From contig NZ_JAMXIC010000027.1 of NCBI RefSeq assembly GCF_027587375.1, positions 1-64,000 of the forward strand: a DNA stretch of 64,000 bases, given 5' to 3'. This document shows, piece by piece, positions 27,518 through 35,765 of the stretch. The notes below the pieces were generated by a model. It searched no databases and was not told where the DNA came from. It saw only the letters and a program-made list of their open reading frames with translations. The position numbers were made by a program, and so were the translations under genes. How positions within the stretch are numbered: position 1 is the stretch's first letter; the number at the start of each line of letters is the position of its first letter. The stretch comes from Arthrobacter sp. B2a2-09 (GTDB lineage: Bacteria > Actinomycetota > Actinomycetes > Actinomycetales > Micrococcaceae).

Positions 27518-28213
27518 CTACGACATTCCAGTGACACGCATGGTGATATTGATCCGCCCGCTGGGCAGCCCGCAACCTTCGGGGGCCGTTCCGGGGAGCA
27601 CCTTAGTGACGCCGTGGTACGCAAAACGGGATGCGCCTCCGAAAACGAACAGGTCCCCTGAAGACAGTTCGACGTCGGTATACGGCTTGGTGCGCGTCTC
27701 CGCGTTCCCGAAGCGGAAGACGCAACTGTCTCCGATGCTGAGTGACACCACAGGGGCCCGCGACTTTTCGTCCTTGTCCTGGTGCATCCCCATCTTGGCG
27801 GCGTCGTTATAGAAATTCACCAGCGCGGTGTCCGGCGTGTAGCCGGCGGCTTCGGCGGCGTCACCGTATGCCTCGAACAGTGCTTTGCGGCCCACGCGCG
27901 CCATCCAGTCAGGAAAGTCGAGGACCCGCCGCCCGTTGACGTCAAAGGCCTCGCGTGTGTATCTATAGGGCTGCCAGTGCCAGCCGAGGCAAACAGTCTG
28001 GACGGACATCGGGTGCCCGCCGGGAAGGACCGCGGCGCGCAAGGGGACGGGACCCCGCGTCCACTCCTCGAAACGGGCCGCGATCCACCGCTGCTGCCCA
28101 AGGCTCAGCCAGCCCGGAACGTGCACGGCACCCGGCGCGACCTCCCGTGGACCGGCGTCGGGCGCGGCCGGCAACTCAAGCGGAAACAGCGGTTCCGTCC
28201 ACCCTGGGCTCAT
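27518..28213 (-). CDS. alkB: Alpha-ketoglutarate-dependent dioxygenase AlkB
   Basis: 231 residues from ATG 28213, overlapping the upstream methyltransferase stop as ATGA. Oxidatively removes 1-methyladenine and 3-methylcytosine lesions. The Fe(II) site is shown by HQD in KMGMHQDKDE and the distal His in RFAYHGVTK; the oxoglutarate-binding Arg residues are in GRINITMRVTG. The nucleotide-recognition segment ALVNFYND is present. Length is standard. Confidence 0.95.
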   Translation of the reverse strand: MSPGWTEPLFPLELPAAPDAGPREVAPGAVHVPGWLSLGQQRWIAARFEEWTRGPVPLRAAVLPGGHPMSVQTVCLGWHWQPYRYTREAFDVNGRRVLDFPDWMARVGRKALFEAYGDAAEAAGYTPDTALVNFYNDAAKMGMHQDKDEKSRAPVVSLSIGDSCVFRFGNAETRTKPYTDVELSSGDLFVFGGASRFAYHGVTKVLPGTAPEGCGLPSGRINITMRVTGMS

Positions 28214-28830
28214 GCTGCCTCGAGAGCCAACAAGGCGCGCTTGGCTTCCGTGCCGCCGAGGTAGTTGCCAAACGATCCATCGGATTTCACCACCCGGTGG
28301 CAAGGCACAATCACCGGCAGCGGGTTGGTGGCGCACGCAGTGCCGACGGCGCGCACGGCTCGCGGGCTGCCGGCCGCCAAGGCCACTTGCGCGTAGCTTT
28401 CCGTGTGGCCGTAGGCGATCTGCGGCAAATGTTCCAGGACGCTGAGCCGGAAGCCGCGCGAAAGGCTGAAATCCAAGGGCAGGTCGAACTGGTGCCGGGT
28501 CCCGGCGAAGTACTCGTCCAATTCGCGGGCAGCGGGATCCAGGCGGCTCGCTGAGAAGAGGATCCGCGGACTGAGCTTTTCCGCGAGCAACTGCAATACG
28601 GCGTCGTGGTCTTCCACTTCGAACGCCACGCGCACCATGCCTCGCTCCGTGGTGGCAAGGAGCAGTTTGCCGATCGGGGAATCCACCGTGCGGTAGGCGA
28701 TATCGAGCGTGTGCTGCTCGGCGGCCGCCGCTGCGAGGCGGTCATGGAGCCGCTGCATGACGGCCGGTTCAACGGAATCGAGGGGTGCGAGCAGCTCGGA
28801 GACGTCCGGTTCGTCGTGGTGGATGGTCAT
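28210..28830 (-). CDS. Methylated-DNA-protein cysteine methyltransferase with N-terminal extension
   Basis: 206 residues, ATG overlapping the sigma-factor stop as ATGA. The C-terminal half is an Ogt/MGMT domain with the acceptor Cys in VIVPCHRVVKSDGSFG and the Arg-finger region before it. It accepts methyl groups from O6-methylguanine in a suicide reaction. The first ~45 residues (ELLAPLDSVEPAVMQRLHDR onward) form an extra acidic helical segment not found in minimal MGMTs. It sits directly after the sigma gene, where an anti-sigma gene is normally found. Confidence 0.9.
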   Translation of the reverse strand: MTIHHDEPDVSELLAPLDSVEPAVMQRLHDRLAAAAAEQHTLDIAYRTVDSPIGKLLLATTERGMVRVAFEVEDHDAVLQLLAEKLSPRILFSASRLDPAARELDEYFAGTRHQFDLPLDFSLSRGFRLSVLEHLPQIAYGHTESYAQVALAAGSPRAVRAVGTACATNPLPVIVPCHRVVKSDGSFGNYLGGTEAKRALLALEAA

Positions 28831-29333
28831 GGGGTTTCTTCTTTCACGTAGCTCACGGAGCTATCGACGAGAATGGTGCGCAGGGCCTTGACGCCGTCCG
28901 CTCCCGCTCGACGCGCGGCGTCGGGGGTTCCGCCGAGAAGCCCGGCGACATCCTTGTAGGGGAGCCCGGCAAGGTAGTGGTACGCCACCGCCTGGCGTTG
29001 CTTCGGCGGAAGCTGCCCGACGGCGTCGAGCATGTCCTGGTGACCGTCGCCGGGGATGCCGAGTCCGGACGGTCGCACGGGCAGCTCATCCACGGGAACC
29101 GGTTGGCGGTTCCTGGCCCGGACGATGTCGATGGATTTGCGGTGGGCGATGGTGACGAGCCAGGCCTGGAGGTTGGCGTCGGCCGGAAGTTCGGGGTAGG
29201 CCTTCAGGGCGGAGAGGAAAGTCTCGGACCAGCCGTCTTCCGCGTCGTGGGCGCCGAGAACCGCGCGGCACACACGCAGGACCGTGGGTCCGTGCTCCCG
29301 GACGACCAGCTCGAACGGCTTCTTGGGCTCCAT
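28827..29333 (-). CDS. ECF-type RNA polymerase sigma factor
   Basis: 168 residues from ATG 29333, which overlaps the stop of the upstream methyltransferase (TAATG). Sigma region 2 is seen in VVREHGPTVLRVCRAVLGAH and LQAWLVTIAHRKSIDIVRAR; region 4 in QLPPKQRQAVAYHYLAGLPY and KDVAGLLGGTPDAARRAG. It presumably directs transcription of alkylation-repair genes, since it lies inside that operon. The frame extends upstream to 29453, but that part is antisense to nothing useful and overlaps the MGMT gene. Confidence 0.88.
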   Translation of the reverse strand: MEPKKPFELVVREHGPTVLRVCRAVLGAHDAEDGWSETFLSALKAYPELPADANLQAWLVTIAHRKSIDIVRARNRQPVPVDELPVRPSGLGIPGDGHQDMLDAVGQLPPKQRQAVAYHYLAGLPYKDVAGLLGGTPDAARRAGADGVKALRTILVDSSVSYVKEETP

Positions 29334-29842
29334 TAGAAGAGCTTGCTTTCCTTCGCCGCCGCTGGTTCCTCGAGTTCCAGGAGGAACCGTTTGTTTTCCA
29401 GGCCTCCGGCGTATCCGGTGAGCCTCCCGTCGCGCCCCACAACCCGATGGCACGGGATGACGATACTCAGCGGATTGCGGCCAACCGCCGAACCGACGGC
29501 CTGGGAAAGGTTGCGATCGCCCAGTTCGGTGGCCAATTCTCCGTAGCTGACGGTTTCGCCATACGGAATTTCTTCCAGCCTGGCCCAGACTCGCTGCTGG
29601 AACGGATTCCCTGAAGCCTTGAAAGGTACGTCGAACACCGTTCGCTCGCCAGCCAGGTATTCGCCGAGTTCAGCGGCGGTCTGTTGGAACAAGGGGTCCT
29701 CGGCGGGGACGGCTTCACCGAAGAATTCCGAAGGCGGCATATGCCAATGACCCTCGAAGAAGATGCCGGTCAGCTGCCCGTCCTGGGCAGTCAGCGTGAG
29801 CTGGCCCAGTGGCGAATCAATGGTGGTGTGCCTGGTGGTCAT
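29333..29842 (-). CDS. ogt: Methylated-DNA-protein cysteine methyltransferase
   Basis: 169 residues from ATG 29842. Compact MGMT with the acceptor Cys in IVIPCHRVVGRDGRLTGY, the DNA-binding stretch RVWARLEEIPYGETVSYGEL and the YAGG segment. Repairs O6-alkylguanine. First gene of the coupled chain ogt-sigma-methyltransferase-alkB-tag. No clear ribosome site precedes the start; crgA ends 42 bases upstream on the same strand, so part of the transcription may come from there. Confidence 0.95.
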   Translation of the reverse strand: MTTRHTTIDSPLGQLTLTAQDGQLTGIFFEGHWHMPPSEFFGEAVPAEDPLFQQTAAELGEYLAGERTVFDVPFKASGNPFQQRVWARLEEIPYGETVSYGELATELGDRNLSQAVGSAVGRNPLSIVIPCHRVVGRDGRLTGYAGGLENKRFLLELEEPAAAKESKLF

Positions 29843-29884
29843 GTCTTGTAGACGGTACAGGCGCTCGAAATGTGAGGTCGCCGC

Positions 29885-30136
29885 TTAGGAGCGCCAGCGC
29901 GTGGTCATGAGGAAGCCGACGATCGCAATGCCGAAGCCGGCCACGATGTTCCAGGACGCCCATGCGGGCACGGGAAGCTGGCCGCTGGTGATGTAGAACG
30001 TGATGATCCACAGCAAGCCGATGATCATGAGACCGAACATGACGGGCTTGTACCAGATGGGGTTCGGCTTGTACTGCTGCGCGGTGGCCGCTTCGGTGGG
30101 GCGGGCGGCCCTCTTACGGGGCTTGGACTCGGGCAC
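29885..30136 (-). CDS. crgA: Cell division protein CrgA
   Basis: 83 residues from GTG 30136 with AAGGAGG 4-5 bases upstream. A small actinobacterial septum protein that interacts with FtsZ, FtsQ and PBPs. A basic N-terminus (SKPRKRAARP) precedes two membrane segments, near residues 31-51 and 58-79, joined by the conserved loop with PVPAWASWN. Length and position near pknB match crgA (Rv0011c). Confidence 0.95.
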   Translation of the reverse strand: MPESKPRKRAARPTEAATAQQYKPNPIWYKPVMFGLMIIGLLWIITFYITSGQLPVPAWASWNIVAGFGIAIVGFLMTTRWRS

Positions 30137-30313
30137 GGATCCTCCTTGGCCGGCTGAATGAAAGGCCACGCGCCAGCTTGATATCCTGCAGGAAGGAAAA
30201 TTCCAGCGGTCAACGCGCGCGCGGCAATTCCGGGTTCGTACTAGCAGTCAAGTCTAGCCGGATTTCGGAGACTGCTCGTCGTCGGGCATCCGCGCCTGTT
30301 AAGAGGAGATCCA

Positions 30314-31174
30314 GTGGCGCAGCAGCAGACGCAGCAAGCCGCTGCCGTGCCGGACGACGGCACAGGAACCGGCGCGGAGGGTTCCCGCCCCGCGGGACAC
30401 AAGCCGCGCTCGGCGAGGCGCAAGGGACGGCCACGCACGGGCGACATTGTGCGGAAGATCGTCCAGATCGTGGGCGAGCTCCTCCTCACCGCGGGAGTCA
30501 TCCTGTTGCTCTTCGTGGCCTGGGAGCTGTGGTGGACCAACGTCGAAGCCGACGCCAAGCAAAGCCAGGCCGTCCAGGGTTTTGCCAAGACTTTAGCGGG
30601 ACCTGTGGCACCGGTTGCCCCTGCCAACCCTGCCGGACCGCCCAACTACGGGAAGCCCGTGGTTGCCCAGGCTCCCGAGCACGGCGGAATGATCGGCATC
30701 ATGTACATTCCGCGATTCGGTCCGGATTATTCGCGGCCCATCATCGAGGGAACCGGTTCCGACATCCTGGACACACTGGGCCTCGGTCACTACGGAACCA
30801 CCGGCATGCCCGGAGCCCCCGGCAACTTCGCCGTCGCCGGACATCGCCAGACGCATGGTGCTGTACTGGACAACATCCATCTCCTGGTTCCGGGCGACAA
30901 AATCTACGTGCAGACCAAAGACGGCTACTACACGTACGTCTTCCGCAACAACCAGATCGTGCTGCCTTCGCGCACTGACGTCCTTCTTCCGGTCCCCACA
31001 CAGCCCGGTGCGACGCCCACCGAAAGCTACCTGACCATGACCAGCTGCAATCCGCGCTTCGGTGCGCAAGAGCGCATCATCGCGTACTCCCTGCTGGAAA
31101 GCTGGCAACCGGCATCCGCCGGGCCACCACAGGACATCGCCAAGCAAGTCGCCCAGACGCGCGGAAAGGGTTAA
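30314..31174 (+). CDS. Class E sortase
   Basis: 286 residues from GTG 30314 with GAGGAG 5-8 bases upstream. A basic N-terminal tail, one membrane segment near residues 53-74, then the sortase domain. Catalytic residues are visible: His in VAGHRQTHGA, Cys in LTMTSCNPRFG, and Arg in QERIIAYSLL. Class E sortases, housekeeping in high-GC actinobacteria, attach proteins with LAXTG signals to the wall. No substrate gene with such a signal was noticed in the window. Confidence 0.93.
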   Translation: MAQQQTQQAAAVPDDGTGTGAEGSRPAGHKPRSARRKGRPRTGDIVRKIVQIVGELLLTAGVILLLFVAWELWWTNVEADAKQSQAVQGFAKTLAGPVAPVAPANPAGPPNYGKPVVAQAPEHGGMIGIMYIPRFGPDYSRPIIEGTGSDILDTLGLGHYGTTGMPGAPGNFAVAGHRQTHGAVLDNIHLLVPGDKIYVQTKDGYYTYVFRNNQIVLPSRTDVLLPVPTQPGATPTESYLTMTSCNPRFGAQERIIAYSLLESWQPASAGPPQDIAKQVAQTRGKG

Positions 31175-31177
31175 GCC

Positions 31178-31348
31178 ATGTACGGATGGATCTTCCGCCA
31201 CCTCCCGGGACCCCTGTGGGTGCGTATCCTGACATCAGCAGCCCTCGTGGCATGCGCGCTTGTCCTGATGGTCCAGTTCCTCTTCCCCTGGATGTCACAG
31301 TTCACTACCCTCACCGACTCAACGATTGGTTCAGCACAGCAGCCATGA
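31178..31348 (+). CDS. Small single-pass membrane protein
   Basis: 56 residues from ATG 31178, three bases after the sortase stop, ending at TGA 31346-31348 that overlaps the trpG start as ATGA. It reads MYGWIFRHLPGPLWVRI at the start, then one membrane segment near residues 18-38 and a short outside tail. Tight coupling on both sides argues that it is translated. Similar short proteins with the HLPGP start lie between sortase and glutamine amidotransferase genes in other actinobacteria. Function unknown. Confidence 0.8.
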   Translation: MYGWIFRHLPGPLWVRILTSAALVACALVLMVQFLFPWMSQFTTLTDSTIGSAQQP

Positions 31349-31986
31349 GCACAACAAAAATCCTCGTCGTGGACAACTACGACAGCTTCGTCTACACCCT
31401 GGTCGGCTACCTGCAGGAACTCGGTGCTGAAACCACGGTGGTCCGGAACGACGACGTCACCCTCGCCGAAGCGATCGAGCTGGCGGACGCGCGCGACGGC
31501 GTGCTGATCTCCCCCGGCCCCGGCACCCCTGCCGAAGCCGGCGTCTGCATTGAGTTGATCAAGTGGTGCGGAGACAACAACAAGCCGATGTTCGGGGTCT
31601 GCCTCGGGCACCAGGCGCTGGCCGAGGCCTACGGTGGGACCGTCACGCACGCACCGGAGCTGATGCACGGCAAGACCTCACCTGTGCTGCATCAAGGCAA
31701 GAGCGTTTTCGCCGGGCTGCCCTCGCCGGTGACGGCCACCCGCTACCACTCCCTGGCGGCCGTACGGGAAAGCATCCCCGACGTCCTGGAGATCACTGCC
31801 GAAACCGCCAGCGGGGTTGTCATGGGCCTGCAGCACCGTTCGGCGCCGCTGTGCGGTGTGCAGTTCCACCCGGAATCGGTGCTCACCGAAGGTGGCTACC
31901 TCATGCTCGGCAACTGGCTTGAATCACTCGGGATGTCCGGGGCGGCCGCCCGTGCGGCCACCCTTAGCCCGCTGATCCAGCGCTAG
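31345..31986 (+). CDS. trpG: Anthranilate / aminodeoxychorismate synthase glutaminase component
   Basis: 213 residues from ATG 31345. Class I glutamine amidotransferase giving ammonia to chorismate enzymes for tryptophan or folate synthesis. Visible: DNYDSFVYTLVGYL at the start, the oxyanion motif SPGPGTP, the nucleophile Cys in FGVCLGHQALAEAYGG, and the His/Glu pair in CGVQFHPESVLTEGG. No chorismate-binding partner gene is nearby. Same position as trpG (Rv0013) upstream of pknB. Its TAG stop shares bases with the convergent pknB stop. Confidence 0.92.
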   Translation: MSTTKILVVDNYDSFVYTLVGYLQELGAETTVVRNDDVTLAEAIELADARDGVLISPGPGTPAEAGVCIELIKWCGDNNKPMFGVCLGHQALAEAYGGTVTHAPELMHGKTSPVLHQGKSVFAGLPSPVTATRYHSLAAVRESIPDVLEITAETASGVVMGLQHRSAPLCGVQFHPESVLTEGGYLMLGNWLESLGMSGAAARAATLSPLIQR

Positions 31987-33908
31987 CCGCCTAATCCGCC
32001 CAAGCCTCCGCCGCCCCGGGTGTCGCTAGGAGACGGCGTGGACGTCGGAGTGGGACTCGGGGACGGGGCGGGAGCCTTCGCGACAATCACGCTGATGGTC
32101 TTGCCCTGCTCCACAAGGGAATTGAAAGCGTCGCCCTGGCTCGTCACCTTTCCGGGGGTTACTTGCGAATTCTCCTGTTCGGTGACCGCGATGGCCAGGC
32201 CGTTCGCTTTGAGCAACGCTTCGGCATCGGCCTCACTCAAACCAACGAGTTGAGGCACCGATACCTTGCCCGTGGACACCACCAAGTCAACGGTGCTGCC
32301 CACGCCTACTACAGCCCCGGAAGCCGGCTTGGTGCTGATGACGGAGCCTGCGGGAACCGTGGCACTATTGGCCAAGGTACTTGACCCACCTACGAGGCCG
32401 GCCTGACGCAGGAGATCGCGGGCCGCGGCTTCGGTGAGGCCGCTCAGGCCTGCCGGGACGGTCACGGAGACCGGCCCATCCGAAACGTTCAGCATGACTT
32501 GCGATTTCAGCGCCACTTGGGACCCGACGCCAGGGTCGGTGCTGATCACTGTCCCCTTGGGGACCTTGTCATCCGGGACATGGTTCGACTCCGGGCTGAG
32601 ATTGGCGCCGTACAGCGTTTGCAATGCCATGGCCTCGCTCATTCCGACCACTTGCGGTACTGCGACCAAAGCCGGTGGTGCCGGCTTCGCATTGACCGTG
32701 TTGTACAGCCAGAATGCACCGCCAGCCAGGACAAGCAGCGTAAAGATGATCAAAACGGCGGCCCATGCACGACGGCGGGACTTCTGCCGGGGGGTCCGCT
32801 CGCGTTCAGGGGCGAAACCAAGCGGCATGCCGCCGTCGAGGTCTGGTTCAGATTGCGGTTCGCCGGCCTGCAGGGCCAGCATCGTGTCCTGGTCGCGGGC
32901 GTCATGGCCATTGCCCGACCCTCCGGTCAGTGTGCTGTCCAGGAATTCGGCGCCCGTCAGGCCGCGCGCCAAGCCATTTTCCGGAATCTGCTGTGTCGAC
33001 GGCACGACGTCCTGGACGTCTGTGGGTGTTCCGGCGGCAAAGGCCGGGACTGCCACGCCGTTCTTGGCCGCACGCAAGGCACGGCGGAAGGCAGCCGCAT
33101 CTTGGAAACGATCGGCGCGATTCTTTTGCAGGCCCTTGGCCAGGACGCTGTCCAGTGCCTCCGAAACGGCCGGATTGAATGTGCTGGCGGGCTCGGGGAT
33201 CTCGCGGACGTGCTGGTAGGCCACCGAGACAGGGCTGTCGCCCGTGAACGGGGGGCGGGACGTCAGCATTTCAAACAGGAGGCATGCCGCGGAGTACAGA
33301 TCGCTACGGGCATCCACGGTCTCGCCGAGGGCCTGCTCGGGCGACAGGTACTGGGCGGTACCAACCACGGCTTGCGTCTGGGTCATGGTTGCCGCGGAAT
33401 CGGCCATCGCCCGGGCGATTCCGAAGTCCATGACCTTCACATCGTTTGACTCGCCGGTCACCATGACGTTGGCTGGCTTGATATCGCGATGGACGATCCC
33501 GGCCTTGTGGCTGTACTCCAGCGCGGCAAGGACGCCAAGGATGAACTCGATAGCTTGATCGATGTCCAGTTCCTTGGCGCGGATCAGGTCGCGGAGAGTC
33601 CGGCCGGACACGTATTCCATGACGATGTAAGGGACTCGGACGTCCTCGCCCGGGCCACCGGACACCGTGTACTCCCCGGTGTCATAGATGGCCACGATGG
33701 AGGAGTGGTTCAGGGCCGCCACCGCCTGAGCCTCGCGCTTGAAGCGAGCATGGAACTGCGGATCGCGGGCAAGATCGGCACGGAGCAGCTTCACCGCCAC
33801 GGTTCGTCCGAGCACAGTGTCGATGCCTTTGTAGACATCGGCCATGCCACCACGGCCGAGCAATTCACCGAGTTCGTACCGCCCGTTGAGGACGCGCTGG
33901 GATGTCAT
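31983..33908 (-). CDS. pknB: Serine/threonine protein kinase PknB with PASTA repeats
   Basis: 641 residues from ATG 33908, where MTSQRVLNGRYELGELLGRG begins; a longer frame to 33956 is possible. The kinase domain occupies residues ~10-270, with AVKLLRADLA (Lys), IVHRDIKPANVMVT and VMDFGIARAM. A juxtamembrane linker, one membrane segment near 383-405, and three extracellular PASTA domains follow, then a Pro/Ser/Thr-rich and Gly-rich tail. PknB senses muropeptides or lipid II and controls division and wall synthesis. Its stop overlaps the convergent trpG stop within CTAG. Confidence 0.97.
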   Translation of the reverse strand: MTSQRVLNGRYELGELLGRGGMADVYKGIDTVLGRTVAVKLLRADLARDPQFHARFKREAQAVAALNHSSIVAIYDTGEYTVSGGPGEDVRVPYIVMEYVSGRTLRDLIRAKELDIDQAIEFILGVLAALEYSHKAGIVHRDIKPANVMVTGESNDVKVMDFGIARAMADSAATMTQTQAVVGTAQYLSPEQALGETVDARSDLYSAACLLFEMLTSRPPFTGDSPVSVAYQHVREIPEPASTFNPAVSEALDSVLAKGLQKNRADRFQDAAAFRRALRAAKNGVAVPAFAAGTPTDVQDVVPSTQQIPENGLARGLTGAEFLDSTLTGGSGNGHDARDQDTMLALQAGEPQSEPDLDGGMPLGFAPERERTPRQKSRRRAWAAVLIIFTLLVLAGGAFWLYNTVNAKPAPPALVAVPQVVGMSEAMALQTLYGANLSPESNHVPDDKVPKGTVISTDPGVGSQVALKSQVMLNVSDGPVSVTVPAGLSGLTEAAARDLLRQAGLVGGSSTLANSATVPAGSVISTKPASGAVVGVGSTVDLVVSTGKVSVPQLVGLSEADAEALLKANGLAIAVTEQENSQVTPGKVTSQGDAFNSLVEQGKTISVIVAKAPAPSPSPTPTSTPSPSDTRGGGGLGGLGG

Positions 33909-33962
33909 TGGAGTGCTGTCCTCTCTGTGGGCAGGGGTGGAACGTCCGGTTGGCATGGTGTC

Positions 33963-35765
33963 TTAGTGGCTGGCGGAAGGAGAAGCGGACGCGGTCGACT
34001 TGGACAGGTGATAGGTCACTACGGACCCGGAAGCTACTTTCTGCCCGGCGGCGGGATCCGAACTCACGAAAGTTCCCGGCGCCTGGCCGGTTGCTCCATC
34101 AACGGGGGCTCCAGTGACCCAGCGCAGGCCGGCGCCTTCGATGGCGGCCTGCACTTGCGACTCGGCGGCCCCCTGGCCGATGGTCGGCACCGTAACCATT
34201 TGCGGTCCCTTGGAGTAGCTGACAGTGATGGTGGTCCCCTTGGGCTGGGGTCCTGACGGGTTGATGTCGATGACCGTACCCGCCGTCGAAGGATCGAAGA
34301 CTTGGACTCCGTTGACACTCATGCCCAGAGCGATGAGGTCAGAGCGCACTTTGTCGTACGGCTGTCCCTTGTACTGCTCCGGGATCAGGTTGATGGCCTC
34401 CGCGGTGGTCGTGCTGGGCGTCGGGGTCGCCGAAGTCTCCGTGGCGCTCGGACTTGCCGAGGTTGGCGGTGCGCTCGAGACCTGGGCAGGAGGGGTTGTG
34501 GTGGCCGGCGCGGGACTGCTGGGCGAGAACAGTCCGGACTGGGTCAGGATCGCACCCACCAAGGCGAGCACCACGAGCACGATCAAGACAATGAGCGGCC
34601 ACGTCCACGCGCTGCGCTTCTTCCGCCGCGGCTCCTCCTGGTACTCCTCTTCCTCATGGATGTACTGGTTGTGCTCGTCGGCCTGATCCAGACTGCGCTC
34701 GGCGGCCAGGGCATTGGCACGCGCCAGGGCGTTTCCACCTTCGGCTGCAGCCCCTACCGCTGCGGCTCCCGCCGCGGCGGCGCCGATCACTGGGAGCGCC
34801 GACGTCGACGTCGAACGTGCTTCCCTGCCGTACGGCGAGGTGACAATGCCGGTAGGCGCGGTGGCGATGTCCGTAGGCGCTGTGATAGGGCCCGTGGTGG
34901 ATTCGAACAGCAACATTCCCGGTACGGCGGCGTGTGCCGTGGCAATATCGCCCGCGCGGATCGCTTCCGCGGCCTCAGCCAGCTTGATCGCATCCGCAGG
35001 ACGGTTCTTCGGATCCTTGGCGAGCATGGACATCAGCAGGGCGCGTACGGGAGTGGGCAGGCTCTCAGGCAGCGGCGGCGGAGCGTCGTTGACCTGGGCA
35101 AGCGCGATGGCGATCTGGGATTCACCGGAGAACGGACGATGCCCCGTGAGGGACTCATAGCCAATAACCCCGAGGGAATATATGTCCGAGGCGCCCGTGG
35201 CCGTTTGCCCCGTGGCCTGCTCCGGAGCAAGGTACTGGGCCGTACCCATGACTTGCCCGGTCTGCGTGAGCGGAACTTGGTCTGCCAGGCGGGCGATGCC
35301 GAAGTCGGTGATCTTGACACGGAAGTCCGGCGTGATCAGGAGGTTGCCCGGTTTGATGTCCCGGTGCACCAAACCCTGGGCATGCGCGGGGGCCAGCGCC
35401 CGGGCGGTCTGGGAAATGATGGACAGGGTGCGGTCCGGCGAAAGGACCTGCTCGCGTTCCAGGATGCTGCTCAACGGCTGACCCGGCACCAACTCCATGA
35501 CCAGGTAGGCCGAGCCGTCTTCCTCTCCGTAGTCGAAGACGTTGGCGATCCCCACGTGATTAAGCAACGCGGTGTGGCGGGCCTCGGCACGGAACCGTTG
35601 GAGGAACCCGGGGTCACCCGTGTATTCCTCTTTGAGTACCTTGATGGCGACGATCCGGCCAAGGATCTGGTCCTTGGCCCTCCAGACCTCTCCCATGCCG
35701 CCAATCGCAATGCGACTGGTCAGCTGGAACCTGCCGCCGAGGGTGATTCCTGACGTAGGTCTCAC
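33963..35765 (-). CDS. pknA: Serine/threonine protein kinase PknA-like, with PASTA repeats
   Basis: 600 residues. Kinase domain in residues ~10-270, with GGMGEVWRAKD, LVHRDIKPGNLLIT and ITDFGIARLA. An Ala-rich linker and a charged stretch (EEEYQEEPRRKKR) lead to one membrane segment near 388-409, then a Thr/Pro/Ser-rich stem and two PASTA domains. Mycobacterial PknA has no PASTA repeats, so this Micrococcales form differs. Start overlaps the pbpA stop as ATGA. Confidence 0.95.
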   Translation of the reverse strand: MRPTSGITLGGRFQLTSRIAIGGMGEVWRAKDQILGRIVAIKVLKEEYTGDPGFLQRFRAEARHTALLNHVGIANVFDYGEEDGSAYLVMELVPGQPLSSILEREQVLSPDRTLSIISQTARALAPAHAQGLVHRDIKPGNLLITPDFRVKITDFGIARLADQVPLTQTGQVMGTAQYLAPEQATGQTATGASDIYSLGVIGYESLTGHRPFSGESQIAIALAQVNDAPPPLPESLPTPVRALLMSMLAKDPKNRPADAIKLAEAAEAIRAGDIATAHAAVPGMLLFESTTGPITAPTDIATAPTGIVTSPYGREARSTSTSALPVIGAAAAGAAAVGAAAEGGNALARANALAAERSLDQADEHNQYIHEEEEYQEEPRRKKRSAWTWPLIVLIVLVVLALVGAILTQSGLFSPSSPAPATTTPPAQVSSAPPTSASPSATETSATPTPSTTTAEAINLIPEQYKGQPYDKVRSDLIALGMSVNGVQVFDPSTAGTVIDINPSGPQPKGTTITVSYSKGPQMVTVPTIGQGAAESQVQAAIEGAGLRWVTGAPVDGATGQAPGTFVSSDPAAGQKVASGSVVTYHLSKSTASASPSASH

